From Liolophura sinensis (taxonomy: Eukaryota; Mollusca; Polyplacophora; Chitonida; Chitonidae), in the NCBI RefSeq assembly GCF_032854445.1, contig NW_027017953.1, positions 870,501 to 934,500 on the forward strand: a DNA stretch of 64,000 nucleotides, read 5' to 3'. Positions 12,901 to 22,770 of this stretch are shown here, piece by piece (position 1 is the first letter of the stretch; every line of letters begins with the position of its first letter). Both the position numbers and the translations under genes were made by a program. A model generated the notes under the pieces. The model ran no database searches, was not told the DNA's origin, and saw nothing but the letters and a program-made list of their open reading frames with translations.

Positions 12901-15900
12901 CTGTCCTAAGCGTGTTTTATCCAAATGTGTGATGTTTTGTGAAAAGTATGTTCAAAGGTTAGGAAGTTTGAATGAAAGTTTTAATTGTACAGCTGTGATA
13001 GGTGTTGATGTAGTGAACATGTAACATGTCATAATAATACCTCATGTAGTGCAGTAGCTCACTTGTCAATCATCCTTGTTGCCAGGCTACAGCACGGCCA
13101 GCTGGCAGGATAAGCCCTGCCCCATTAATGAGCCGCTCTGACAGCAGTGGTAGTGTGACGTTCAACACGACCACATCCTTGGGGTCATCCCGAGGTCCCA
13201 GTCCTCTCACACTGGGCATGGCAGACTCAATCCCTCTGGCTGTGGCCTTCACAGAGACCGTCAACGCCTACTTCAAAGGAACTGATGCCAAGAAGTAAGT
13301 CAGCTCTTCTGTGTGTACCAGGCTGTACACATAACTGGGCACAGGGATGAGAATTTTCAGCTAATTTTAGAGAAATCAGGATTTAATCTTTGACAAATTC
13401 GAATCACAAGGATGGCATACATGTATGTTATGTCATTTAGGGTTGTCAGATTCGTCACCTCTTTCCTAACCCTGTGTATGTGCTTTTACAGCAGCCTCAA
13501 GCAGTTTCAGCTACATGTAGCTTGGTTATAAAGTTTTGTTCATAGAATCTTTCCACTAGAATTAGATCTGAGCATGGCCCTGCTATCCCGAATTATTTGA
13601 ATACTTAGTTTAGGCTTGTGGAATGCATTTTTGTGTTTTTAAACAACTCAAAAAGAAAATTATGGTGGATGGACAGTATATTGTGTAATTGTAGCAGGTT
13701 ATTATTGTACTAATAATAATTATAGCATTATGTAGAGAGAATTACCAGGAAGTAAAACTGTTCACCATTGTGATTTTGAGCTTGATAGCCGATTATTTCC
13801 CTGTTATAACGTCACTGTGCTTGTTTGGAATGAATTGGACCTAATTGGTGTGAATTTTTTATAACCATGTATTATTTTAGACAAATTTGAGTCATCACTC
13901 TATAATGATATTATGCGATGATTCACCCTGATTTCATTTTGAACAGCTCCTCTCCTCTGTTTCAGATGCATGGTGAGGACAACAGGAGCTTTGATGATGT
14001 CTTTCCCTGCAGGGATTGTCAAGGTGTTCACAGAAAACCCGAGCCCAGCTGCGCTCAGCTTCAGAGTTAAGAGCCAGGAACCGCTGGAGCAGGTGCTAGT
14101 CAACAAGGAGCTGGTGACAGAGTAAGTACAGGGACTCATTCTCTACTCTACAGGCTAGGTGGTTTGTTCTTCAACAGAGGTACTATATGAAAGACCTCAA
14201 GACTTGCTCACTTGTCCACTGCAAAGCGTTTCTGTTTTTCTCCTTCCATCAAATTTTTTTTCGTGGATTGTCTCTAAAGGAAACTACATTGTCATTATTG
14301 TGTTCTTTTTCTTTTTGTTTCTTTAACCATGTAAAACTGAGTGTAAAGTTGAAAAATGGAGAACTTGTTAGGTGATGTATAATTTTTGTGTTAACCAGGG
14401 ACACAGTGCAGAGCTCCTCAGAAGGCCGAATCTACTCGTTTGAGATGTCTTCACTAACAGAACACCTCAAACATCAGGGTGAACAGAATAAAACTGCCTC
14501 TTACTTCAACATAGATATACTCAAATATCAGGTGGGTTACACTGTGTAATCACCATATGATGATACAAACTGCCTCTTACTTCAACATAGATACACTCAA
14601 ATATCAGGTAGGTTAAGCTCTAATTATCAGATGATGATATCAAATAGCAGGTGGGTTATGCTCTGTAATTATCATGTGATGATATCAAATATTAGGTAGG
14701 TTACGCTCTGTAATTATCAGATAATGATATCAAATATCAGGTAGGTTGCGCTCTGTAATTATCAGATGATGATATCAAATATCAGGTAGGTTGCGCTCTG
14801 TAATTATCAGACGATGATATCAAATATCAGGTAGGTTAAGCTCTAATTATCAGATGATGATATCAAATAGCAGGTGGGTTATGCTCTAATTATCATGTGA
14901 TGATATCAAATATCAGGTAGGTTACGCTCTGTAATTATCATATGATGATATCAAATATCAGGTAGGTTGCGCTCTGTAATTATCATATGATGATATCAAA
15001 TATCAGGTAGGTTGCGCTCTGTAATTATCAGATGATGATACATGTGCTGAAGTTTGTCATGAGCATAAACCGTATTGTTCATCATGGTGAACTTGCTCCT
15101 GGACTCACTGTCAGCACCTGGTTTATCAAAAGCGTATTAATACCGGTATTAAATATTACAGATTTACAATTTTAAGAGTCAAAACAGTACAAAAGATTTG
15201 GATCAAAGTTTAAGCTGGTATTAAGTCTTAAGACACTTTTGAACAAATGAGCTGAGAAGTCCAAGTCAGTTGTAAATCTCTGCCAATGTAGATTGAAGAC
15301 TACACGTATGGTCCTTTGCCCGAGGGGAGTAATAGCTGAAGTCATTACTTGTGATTAGTCCATTTGAGATTAGTGTGTTTGAGATTAGTCCGTTTGAGAT
15401 TAGTGCGTTTGAGAAGAGAAAGTTATGCTGGTTATGCATGTAACAAAACGGTGGGTGTTGATGAAGGGCATAGCACTCATATTTTATTGATGACAGTTTT
15501 AGCAGTAACTAAGGAGGTCTACAGGTCGGCTGTACTGTCATTTTGTTGGTCAGTCATTTGGTCAAATCTTTGATAGCATATCCTTTCACAGGTTCCATTC
15601 GTTTAGTGAGTGACCCGAGTGCGAGGTGGCAGGCACTCTTGAGGGGGAAGTCGCAGCTTTTGTGAATTTAGACATTACTTTATACTAGATATCACAGTCT
15701 GGCAAATCTTCCTCTGTCCTCAGGTGAAGACAAAGCCTGGGGTGGAGAGTACGCCGTTACCGCTGATCTCTTACTGGAAATGTGAACCCACTCACACAGA
15801 GTACCGCCTGGACTACCGCTTTAACAGTAGCTGTGTGTCTGGGCCCTGCACCCTGAAGAATATCACTGTGGCTGTGACAGTGGACGGTGGGGTGACGAGT

Positions 15901-17006
15901 GTTCAGAGTATACCCCCCAGTGACTGGTGAGTCAGCAATGTAGCAACCTCCTACTACGCCCCCACCCCTCCCCAACCATACAACCCCCACACCCCACCCC
16001 ACCCCACCCCAACTCAACCCACCTCACCTCAACCCACCTCATCCCACCCCACCCCACCTCACCTCACTTCAACTCACCTTATCTTACCCCACCCCACCTC
16101 ACCCCAACCTGCCTCACCCCAACCCACCTCATCCCACCCCACCCCATCTCACCTCACTTCAACCCACCTTATCTCACCCCGCCCCACCTCACCCCAACCC
16201 ACTTTACCCACCTCATCCCACCCCACTCCACCTCACCTCACTTCAACCCACCTCACTTCAATATGTGCCGCATTTTCTATACATCTCCACATTATTTCTG
16301 ACATTTATAGATGACTGAGTGATTAGTGCGTGTTCACTTCAACTCACATTACATTAAAGGCATAGATAGGTTTAGATCATTCACAATGTTCCGCTGAAGG
16401 CAGAGCGAGTCTGTCAGAAATGTGCCCAAATAATTATTCATGCAGATTTAAATCTTTCTACAAGTGCTTTCGCTGTGGACAGCTCCTATGCTCTGGTGTC
16501 TCACCTGTGATTTTATCTCATCCTCATCAGGAATCCAGAGACAAAGCGAGCGAGATGGAAGCTGAATGACATATCTGACGTGAGTGAAGAGGGCAGTCAG
16601 GGTTGTCTACGTGCCAAGTTCAGTCTTACGGAGGGCCCCAGCACCCCGTCCACAACGGCTCTCCAGTTCACCTGTGAGGGGGCCACACTGTCAGGGGTGG
16701 ACTTTGAACTGCTAGGCCCCGGCTACAGGTTATCCTTGTCCAAAAAGAGGTTTGCTTCAGGTGAGAGATACCCTAGAGAACAGTACTGAAATATTAATCC
16801 TTAAATCACTTCATATTGTTACTATATGTGTGGTAGATGGGATTAAATCAACATTCAATCAAGTAAATTAAATCTCATTGCAACTTTTTACATTTACTCC
16901 GTTTTGATTTTCATGCAAAAATGAGACAAGTGAATAAACATGTGAAATTGTTGTGTTTACAGGTAAATACCTGGTGGATCCAGAGCCTGGAGTGAAGTAT
17001 GTATGA
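3810..17006 (+). CDS. FCHO: FCHO1/2-type F-BAR endocytic protein, 3' part (linker and mu-homology domain), 14 exons
   Basis: Coding exons: 3810-3903, 4333-4366, 4524-4581, 4764-4820, 5450-5577, 8660-8724, 11743-11903, 12683-12834, 13086-13294, 13966-14121, 14399-14531, 15724-15926, 16531-16760, 16963-17006. All junctions are GT-AG and all phases join, giving 573 visible residues. FCHO proteins bend membrane with an N-terminal F-BAR (upstream of this window), activate AP-2 through an unstructured linker, and recruit EPS15/intersectin through a C-terminal muHD to start clathrin-coated pits. Here the linker has a Lys-rich stretch, [17 protein letters not shown] and VEIRPLSPN (all match FCHO2 order), and LLNLDLF. 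The muHD begins near residue 297 ([18 protein letters not shown]) and ends [19 protein letters not shown]-stop; [13 protein letters not shown] and [17 protein letters not shown] are near-identical to vertebrate FCHO. The C-terminus is close to that of the family. Upstream F-BAR exons are outside the window or unseen in 1-3809. Four introns or flanks carry arrays anchored at exon ends. Confidence 0.93.
3910..4091 (+). repeat. 17-bp minisatellite just past an FCHO donor
   Basis: About ten copies of GTTGACATAACTTGTGC variants beginning some 10 nt after the donor at 3904. The acceptors of the next two exons (GTTGACAG) share the GTTGACA core of the unit. Confidence 0.9.
4333..4366 (+). CDS. FCHO: FCHO 34-nt exon
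   Basis: Very short exon encoding [11 protein letters not shown] between GTTGACAG and GTAAGT. It is kept because it restores the phase between the exon at 3810-3903 (phase 2 out) and the exon at 4524-4581 (phase 0 in). No conserved motif, so somewhat less certain than its neighbours. Confidence 0.75.
4524..4581 (+). CDS. FCHO: FCHO exon with the DDEGYRIRP motif
   Basis: Encodes [19 protein letters not shown]. The [10 protein letters not shown] block corresponds to VDEEGYSIKPE in FCHO2 and related motifs in SGIP1, in the linker implicated in AP-2 activation. Acceptor GTTGACAG, donor GAAA|GTATCC. Confidence 0.88.
4764..4820 (+). CDS. FCHO: FCHO exon with the YSSSDSES acidic/serine motif
   Basis: Encodes [19 protein letters not shown], matching the HFYSSSDSDSED segment of FCHO2. 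Acceptor CACTGTAG, donor TCAG|GTAAGT, phase 1 in and phase 1 out. Confidence 0.88.
5450..5577 (+). CDS. FCHO: FCHO exon encoding the [10 protein letters not shown] block
   Basis: Encodes [20 protein letters not shown] and on to [10 protein letters not shown], aligning with KKYRIEIKPMHPN...ITLSP of FCHO2. Acceptor CCTTATAG, donor ACG|GTAACA. The next intron holds the 87-bp and 165-bp repeat blocks. Confidence 0.9.
5765..7800 (+). repeat. 86/87-bp minisatellite, about 23 copies
   Basis: Unit contains AATGATCTGTCCCCAGCCAT and GTGGATAATGGTATTAAGAC, with GAAGAAGGGG and GAACAGGGG sub-types. Copies near 7090-7795 are internally deleted and rearranged into larger blocks. Each unit holds CTGTCCCCAG, an acceptor-like string. 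In the FCHO intron 5578-8659. Confidence 0.97.
7768..8430 (+). repeat. Old diverged 165-bp tandem repeat, about four units
   Basis: Units start around GGTATCTC(A/G)AAAA-TACT and end GTACATATTAAAT-type strings; starts near 7850, 8115 and 8275 with related tails near 7790, 8045 and 8210. Copies are clearly diverged, unlike the young arrays nearby. The first unit is split by a SINE fragment. Confidence 0.7.
7874..7956 (+). mobile_element. SINE 3' fragment
   Basis: CTCTATGGCCGTAAATGGGA, GGTCTGCCTGCAGCCTG and the tail AACACCAATCGTAAATAAAT match the middle and tail of a tRNA-derived SINE I know from mollusc genomes (GGCCGTACGTGGGAAGGTCT...). The tRNA head is missing. Inserted inside the first 165-bp repeat unit. 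Confidence 0.65.
8660..8724 (+). CDS. FCHO: FCHO linker exon whose donor abuts the 77-bp array
   Basis: Encodes [21 protein letters not shown] plus a split codon, a basic/serine segment. Donor CTTGA|GTAAGTCTCTCTG. The tandem array downstream begins at this donor, and each unit ends TCTCTGA|GTGAGT, a near copy of the junction. Confidence 0.85.
8725..11395 (+). repeat. 77-bp minisatellite starting exactly at an FCHO splice donor, about 35 copies
   Basis: First base is the G of the GT at 8725. Each unit runs GTGAGTCTCTCTG(ATGACACTATGT or CACACGGTATGT)...GTCTATACAGCTGTACTGTA...GTTATCTCTGA and so ends with a copy of the exon end (CTCTTGA). Every unit provides TCTGA|GTGAGT, a good U1 site. Confidence 0.96.
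11743..11903 (+). CDS. FCHO: FCHO linker exon, Ser/Thr/Pro-rich with LLNLDLF
   Basis: Encodes [19 protein letters not shown] and then a Ser/Thr/Pro-rich low-complexity stretch ending NTPAHPT. GC-rich compared with the surrounding intron. FCHO linkers are disordered and bind AP-2 through short acidic/hydrophobic motifs; LLNLDLF is a candidate of that type. Acceptor TGTTTTAG, donor ACCA|GTAAGT. Confidence 0.88.
11977..12056 (+). mobile_element. tRNA-like SINE head fragment
   Basis: CCGTGGCCAAGTGGTTAAGC resembles a tRNA A box and GGTCTGAAACCC a degraded B box, spaced as in tRNA-derived SINEs. No A-rich tail seen, and the body is decayed. In an FCHO intron. Confidence 0.5.
12683..12834 (+). CDS. 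FCHO: FCHO linker exon with LEDLF
   Basis: Encodes [20 protein letters not shown] and continues to [11 protein letters not shown], a Pro/Ser-rich disordered segment. Acceptor CTTTGCAG, donor ACACAG|GTACTT. Phase 1 in, phase 0 out. Confidence 0.88.
13086..13294 (+). CDS. FCHO: FCHO exon: end of linker and start of mu-homology domain
   Basis: The first 48 residues are Ser/Thr-rich and include [10 protein letters not shown], matching SRGPSPVSLG of FCHO2. The muHD then starts with [20 protein letters not shown] (FCHO2: LPVAVALTESVNAYFKGAD). Acceptor TTGCCAG, donor AAGAA|GTAAGT. Confidence 0.93.
13966..14121 (+). CDS. FCHO: FCHO muHD exon (second)
   Basis: Encodes [20 protein letters not shown] followed by [17 protein letters not shown] and the segment to [21 protein letters not shown] matches MSFPSGIIKVFT of FCHO2. 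Acceptor TGTTTCAG, donor ACAGA|GTAAGT. Confidence 0.93.
14399..14531 (+). CDS. FCHO: FCHO muHD exon whose 3' end is duplicated in the intron
   Basis: Encodes [19 protein letters not shown] up to [15 protein letters not shown] (FCHO2: PAASYYNVDVLKYQ). The donor is TATCAG|GTGGGT, a weaker match to U1 than the decoys that follow. The last ~40 nt of this exon plus the donor recur at about 14568-14613 and start the array to 15045. Confidence 0.92.
14532..15045 (+). repeat. 43-bp array of duplicated exon end plus donor in FCHO
   Basis: Starts at the donor 14532. The first copy repeats about 40 nt of coding exon (TGCCTCTTACTTCAACATAG through AAATATCAG) and the donor; later copies keep only AAATATCAG|GTAGGTT and an intronic GCTCTGTAATTATCAGATGA. 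About ten decoy donors, most GTAGGT, against the authentic GTGGGT. Confidence 0.93.
15724..15926 (+). CDS. FCHO: FCHO muHD exon with the [13 protein letters not shown] block
   Basis: Encodes [20 protein letters not shown] (FCHO2: STPLNLATYWKC), LDYRFN and the highly conserved [18 protein letters not shown]. Acceptor GTCCTCAG, donor GACTG|GTGAGT. A C-rich low-complexity tract begins about 20 nt into the intron. Confidence 0.94.
15945..16262 (+). repeat. C-rich low-complexity tract
   Basis: Degenerate CCACC/CCAACC/CTCACCT repeats starting about 20 nt past the donor at 15927. The - strand has runs of GGGG separated by single bases near 15976-16012 and so could form G-quadruplexes; the sense RNA is C-rich. 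Confidence 0.9.
16531..16760 (+). CDS. FCHO: FCHO muHD exon (C-terminal half)
   Basis: Encodes [22 protein letters not shown]-like [17 protein letters not shown], and [20 protein letters not shown] then KRFAS. These are the most conserved residues of FCHO muHDs. Acceptor CTCATCAG, donor TTCAG|GTGAGA. Confidence 0.95.
16963..17006 (+). CDS. FCHO: FCHO terminal coding exon
   Basis: Encodes [14 protein letters not shown] and a TGA at 17004-17006, matching the vertebrate end GRYLADC. Acceptor GTTTACAG. The segment around the stop (GAAGTATGTATGACAATTAC) is the head of the downstream 87-bp array. Confidence 0.92.
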
Positions 17007-18515
17007 CAATTACAGAAGTGTAGGGAGACAGTGATCAATTAGTGTGTGCTGTGGGTCGTGTACAGTGTGACAGTTCCTTGAAGTATGTATGACAATTAAA
17101 GAAGTTTTGGGGGACAGTGATCAATTAGTGTGCTGTGGGTTGTGTACAGTGTGATTGTCCCAGGAAATATGTATGACAATTACAGAAGTGTAGGGAGACA
17201 GTGATCAATTAGTGTGGGTCGTGTAGAGTGTTACAGGTCCTGGAAGTATGTATGACAATTACAGAAGTGTAGGGAGACAATGATCAGTTAGTGTGCGCTG
17301 TGGGTTGGCTAGAGTGTAACAGTCCCGGGAAGTATGTATGACAATTACAGAAGTGTAGGGAGACAATGATCAGTTAGTGTGCTGTGGGTTGGCTACAGTG
17401 TAACAGTCCCGGGAAGTATGTATGACAGTTACAGAAGTGTCGGGAAACAATGATCAGTTAGTGTGCGCTGTGGGTCGGCTACAGTGTAACAGTCCCGGGA
17501 AGTATGTATGACAGTTACAGAAGTGTAGGGAGACAGTGATCAGTTAGTGTGTGCTGTGGGTCGGCTACAGTGTAACAGTCCCGGGAAGTATGTATGACAA
17601 TTACAGAAGTGAAGGGAGACAGTGATCATTTAGTGTGCGCTGTGGGTCGACTACAGTGTAACAGTCCCGGGAAGTATGTATGACAATTACAGAAGTGTAG
17701 GGAGACTGTGATCATTGAGTGTGTGCTGTGGGTCGACTACAGTGTAACTGTCCCGGGAAGTATGTATGACAATTACAGAAGTGTAGGGAGACAGTGATCA
17801 GTTAGTGGGCGCTGTGGGTCGTCTACATTGTGACAGTCCCGGGAAGTATGTATGACAATTACAGAAGTGAAGGGAGACAGTGATCAGTTAGTGTGCGCTG
17901 TGGGTCGTCTACATTGTGACAGTCCCGGGAAGTATGTATGACAATTACAGAAGTGAAGGGAGACAGTGATCAGTTAGTGTGTGCTGTGGGTTGTCTACAT
18001 TGTGACAGTCCCGGGAAGTATGTATGACAGTTACAGAAGTGTAGGGAGACAGTGATCAGTTAGTGTGTGCTGTGGGTTGACTACAGTGTAACAGTCCCGG
18101 GAAGTATGTATGACAATGACAAAAGTGTAGGGAGACAGTGATCAGTTAGTGTGTGCTGTGGGTTGTCTACATTGTGACAGTCCCGGGAAGTATGTATGAC
18201 AGTTACAGAAGTGTAGGGAGACAGTGATCAGTTAGTGTGTGCTGTGGGTTGACTACAGTGTAACAGTCCCAGGAAGTATTTATGACAATGACAAAAGTGT
18301 AGGGAGACAGTGATCAGTTAGTGTGTGCTGTGGGTCGTCTACATTGTGACAGTCCCGGGAAGTATGTATGACAATTACAGAAGTGAAGGGAGACAGTGAT
18401 CAGTTAGTGTGTGCTGTGGGTTGACTACAATGTAACAGTGCCGGGAAGTATGTATGACAATTACAGAAGTGAAGGGGGACAGTGATCAGTTAGTGTGCGC
18501 TGTGGGTCGACTACA
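16990..18515 (+). repeat. 87-bp minisatellite anchored on the FCHO stop codon, about 17 copies
   Basis: The first unit includes GTGAAGTATGTATGA, the last codons and stop of FCHO; all later units repeat GAAGTATGTATGACAATTAC. The rest of the unit has GGGAGACAGTGATCAGTTAG and GTGACAGTCCCGGGAAG. Most likely lies within the 3' UTR. Confidence 0.95.
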
Positions 18516-21030
18516 GTCTGGCCGTCATAGTAGGAGGATGGAATTATACCCACGCAGTCTTCAGCTACCCATAAATTGTGAATAATAGTAATATATATGT
18601 ATAAATAAATGTTTATATACATATAGATATGTACATAGCAGAACATATAGATGCAATGAATTTTAATACTGTGACAAAGGTCAGACAAAGTGTACTGTAA
18701 GCTGAGTGGTGTTCATGTCTGCGATGATTGGGATGATGAAGGATAACCTGCAATCTTAGTGGTCATGGCCCTGCTGACATGTTCTCATGAGCTGTGACGG
18801 AGGTAGCTGTTCCTTGTTCTGGCTGTGACTGCTGTGACAACTTCCTTACTGACCCAGTGCTAGCAATGGTCAGTTGCTGACCCAGTGCTAGCAGACGGTC
18901 AGTTGCTGACCCAGTGCTAGCAGACGGTCAGTTGCTGACCCAGTGCTAGCAGACGGTCAGTTGCTGACCCAGTGCTAGCAGATGGTCAGTTGCTGACTGC
19001 ATATGTTGATTCAGTTTGTGTCCTGCCAAAACAGCTGATCACGTGACAGCAGTGGAACTGTTGTTGACCATTTTGACTAGGTCTATCAAGGCTGCTATAG
19101 ACTATCAATCAGAATGTAGTTTTAAATTATTTAATTTTAACCAAAATAGTAACTCATTTGCTGTAATGTGACAAAGATAGTTTATTTCCGTCTCAGGAAG
19201 CAGTATCCAGGAGTTGCTAGTATTTGGGATATTTCAAGAATAACAACTAAATGTCCTTGTGCATCAGAAAAGTTCCGCAATATTTGTATGATACTAATTT
19301 TTACATGTAAAAATATATCTGCGTCGTTCTAAATGCAATCCCTTTAAAATATACTTATTTTGTTATATTATATGTCAATGGATGTACCTATATTCAGTCA
19401 TGTTAGTTGTAATAGCCATCAGTAGCAACCTTCTTAAGACATTACATGTTCAAATCGTATGAAAATAACACATACTGTCAGTGAATGCTTTTGAACTTTT
19501 GAATAATTTCCAGAAATGTCGATGTGGAATTATCTTTACTATTGATATTAGATACTGAGACCGGTAAACCCAGTGTAAACATCTAACTGGTAGCTTTCAG
19601 AACAGCAGCGATAACGACTGTAAACACTTGACAAATTCATCGTCTTCAATGTCACAGTAATTAGGTTATCAGTGTAACAGAACAGATGCTGTGTAGTTAA
19701 TAAGTCACAAAATTTGTATATACTCAAGACCATATATATTAAGCAGAATCTGTGTTCTACAGGTGTCTGGGCATACAGGTTTGAGAACACACAGGTGTCA
19801 GAACATACAGGTGAAGTGTTCAGGACATATTGCTATGTCATTAGCACACAGGATCATCCACCTTATTTCTATTCTTATTTGCATTAAAAAAGCCAAGTGA
19901 TTCCCATCTTATGCTATTAGATTGAAGGCAATACTCCACCACCATTCGTTAAGAAATGTGTACATATATATGAAAATTATGTATAAACTCCAAAATTGTA
20001 TATGAAAAGGTTTTGTATATTGAATAATATAATGACTTGATTATAAGGAAAATACCAGTGGTGAGGTGTATTTACCTGCTGTAATTTTCTTTTGGGCTGT
20101 GCATATCTTGTTAACCTTTACACTCTATATATATGTTATATGTATATATCTATATATATATACATACAGGTATATCTCTCTCTCCGTGAGAACTGTTTAG
20201 CCTGGGTGTTGACCTACATGTATTTACCACTCAGATGCACTCTACACTGTATCCATTCATTTTTTTTTCTCCTTTTTTGTTTTTGTTGTAATCATACAAT
20301 ATTATTTTCATGCATCCCAGATGTTATTGACATCAGAATTTGAATGCTCCTGATGTGTTTGATGTTGCTTCATATTGACGGGATATAGAAGTGAAATAGA
20401 TCCTGGTGCGGGTTTGTGGTGTGTTAACTGTGAGGCTGTATAGTCACCCCTGGAGTAAAGGTTAAGAAGGTGTAAGTATATGTACATCAATATATATATA
20501 TATATATATATACAAGAATGTAGTTAAATATACAGTTATGTGCTCGTTAGTTTAGCAAGAACCTGTTACTAATGAATGAACAAATTTTCCTCTCAAAACA
20601 CGGTTTACAATGATACAGTGCCAGGACTATTTGGAACTGAAATGACATGGGTTATTCTGGCTTGATCTATAGAGATACATGTTGATAGGTTATACTTGCC
20701 TCATATCATCATCAGCGGATAGGAAGTGGTCCCTGAAAGCTTGAGGTGGGAAGCGATCCTTGAAGACTAATCCTCACCTAGCCTAAATCCTGGACAAATT
20801 CTACTACATAGTGCAGGGTTTGACACATAGAGCACTAGTCTCTTATTTGGGCATGTTATGTAATTATTTCTGTGATGTGCCCAAACTTGAACACTGAATT
20901 TTCGTGTTCAAAATGTTATCAAGTATATCTTCAATATTCATCTTAATTCATACTTTACTGGTCAGATTTGTTGGGGATTTTGTGCTACATTGTAAATGTG
21001 CTACATTGTAACTGTGCTGCAGGACTTGCT
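18516..21030. other. FCHO 3' flank, no gene seen
   Basis: AT-rich DNA. Contains a 29-bp tandem repeat at 18856-18995 (TTGCTGACCCAGTGCTAGCA, about five copies) and a TA microsatellite at 20490-20513. Open frames here are short and without coding signal. Confidence 0.6.
18856..18995 (+). repeat. 29-bp minisatellite, about five copies
   Basis: Unit TTGCTGACCCAGTGCTAGCA followed by GACGGTCAG, nearly perfect copies, indicating recent expansion. Confidence 0.93.
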
Positions 21031-21039
21031 GAGAAAATG

Positions 21040-21322
21040 AGGCCAGGCTTGAAGCATCATGCGGTCGGCCAAGTAGGTTACTAGTAACCAAGGGCTAGAA
21101 GCATCATGCGGTTGGCCAAGTAGGTTTCTAGTAACCAAGGGCTAGAAGCATCATGCAGTCGGCCAAGTAGGTTACTAGTAACCAAGGGCTAGAAGCATCA
21201 TGCAGTCGGCCAAGTAGGTTACTAGTAATCAAGGGCTAGAAGCATCATGCAGTCAGCCAAGTAGGTTACTAGTAATCAAGGGCTAGAAGCATCATGCAGT
21301 CGGCCAAGTAGGTTACTAGTAA
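21040..21322 (+). repeat. 46/47-bp minisatellite, about six copies
   Basis: Unit contains AGAAGCATCATGCAGTCGGC and CAAGTAGGTTACTAGTAACC, the latter with the palindrome GGTTACTAGTAACC. Nearly identical copies. Confidence 0.93.
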
Positions 21323-22062
21323 CAATCATGCTCAAACATTGCAATATCAATGGGAACCGTCTCCATTGTAACACTGAAGGAAGGGTATTGTGACCTGGGT
21401 GTAATTCTGTATTGGTTTGGTTGCCTCTCTGGCTTCAGGATGCCTTTGAACACAAATTAGGTCATCATTGATACCATAAAACATGGTAGATAAATGGTGA
21501 AACTTTTGTCCTGTGTACATGAACTTCTGTACAAAGCTGTGCACTTCCCCCCTAAAGGTACTGGTTATGTCCGTTCCATACCTCAGGCTGTAACCTTTGT
21601 AGTGTCCAGTCTTCAGGCAGCAATATTAGAGATTTATTATTAGTATGTAAATTATGTTTGTGGTTGAAGGTAGTGGATAACAACAGTAGTTGAACCTTTG
21701 TCTTGTATAGTTTTTGCTCCTCGCTATCAGTGAGAACATCTGTCAGTTTGTCACTCATTACTGTTTCATACCAGTGCATTTAATAATCAGGTATACAAAG
21801 AGGAATGTGTTCATGTATATGGACAATGTCTGTTTTCTGCCGCCTGCTCTCTGCTAAACCCATGTAACAACTCTGTTGTGGCATATTTCAAATAGGTCAC
21901 AGCTTTTATTTTAGTCATCAAGTTGTGGACCAGTTAATATCATCAACTCTGATGACCCATGTTGATCACCCAGATGAAATATATAGACACCGCAATTCTT
22001 TAAGCTATTTCCCCAGAAAGGCCTGTTTGAATACAGTTGTCATTTATTTTGCAACTCTTTTC

Positions 22063-22132
22063 CCATGTTCCAACTCTTTTCCCATGTTCCAACTCTTCTC
22101 CCATGTTCCAGCTCTTCTCCCGTGTTCCAATT
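22063..22132 (+). repeat. 19-bp minisatellite, four copies
   Basis: Unit TTCCAACTCTTTTCCCATG, with drift in the last copies. Confidence 0.85.
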
Positions 22133-22695
22133 CCTTTAGGGCTGGCTGCACTGCTATAGTGTATGTGGCATTATCGTGAATTAAGGCCACATCTTCTGCT
22201 CTCATCACACAACCTCCATTCTGAAGGGTACATGTTTGTCGTCCATGCTGTTTATCATGTTCATCTACTGCCACATTGTCCTCATCTTCCTCATGTCCGT
22301 GTCAGCCACATGGTGGTTAAGGCCGTGAAATCCATGCCCAAGGTACCCTGGTCTACCAGGGCCATGTGATGTCTCTGTGAATACTTAATCTTGACGGTGC
22401 TTCTGCTACTCCAGTTATCCCCCTTTGTAATGTATCTTGATGAGGTGTGCACTAAGTGGGAAGATGAACCCCTGGATATGAAATATCATCAATGTCTGTA
22501 CAATTGTGAGAAATACAAAGCAATTTTATCAAGAACTTTGCCTGCGTCTTGTTTTCATTGATTTTTTACATCCCATATACTACATGTATGTGTAGACAGT
22601 GAAGTCAACTAATCAATCATTCTGAGAGATTATTTTAACTGCACTATGATGGCTGAATGTGTGAAGTGATTGGCATACTCAAGAATGTTTCACAG

Positions 22696-22770
22696 ATACA
22701 ATGACAGTGAATTTGAAGAGGGAAGGATCTTGTACCTGGAGTGCTGGTCACATCTAGATATGTACTGCAG
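22696..22770 (+). other. Orphan exon-like segment in front of the 52-bp array
   Basis: TTTCACAG acceptor, a 75-nt open segment encoding YNDSEFEEGRILYLECWSHL then DMYC, and donor TGCAG|GTAACG. The following array repeats its last ~45 nt with the donor, as seen next to verified exons elsewhere in the window. No other exon of a matching gene was found, and I do not recognise the peptide. Could be a real exon of an unseen + strand gene, or chance. Confidence 0.3.

Noticed and set aside
22163-22369. 68-codon + strand frame and an overlapping hydrophobic frame
   Set aside because: No splice-site support linking them to the exon-like segment at 22696; composition not convincing.
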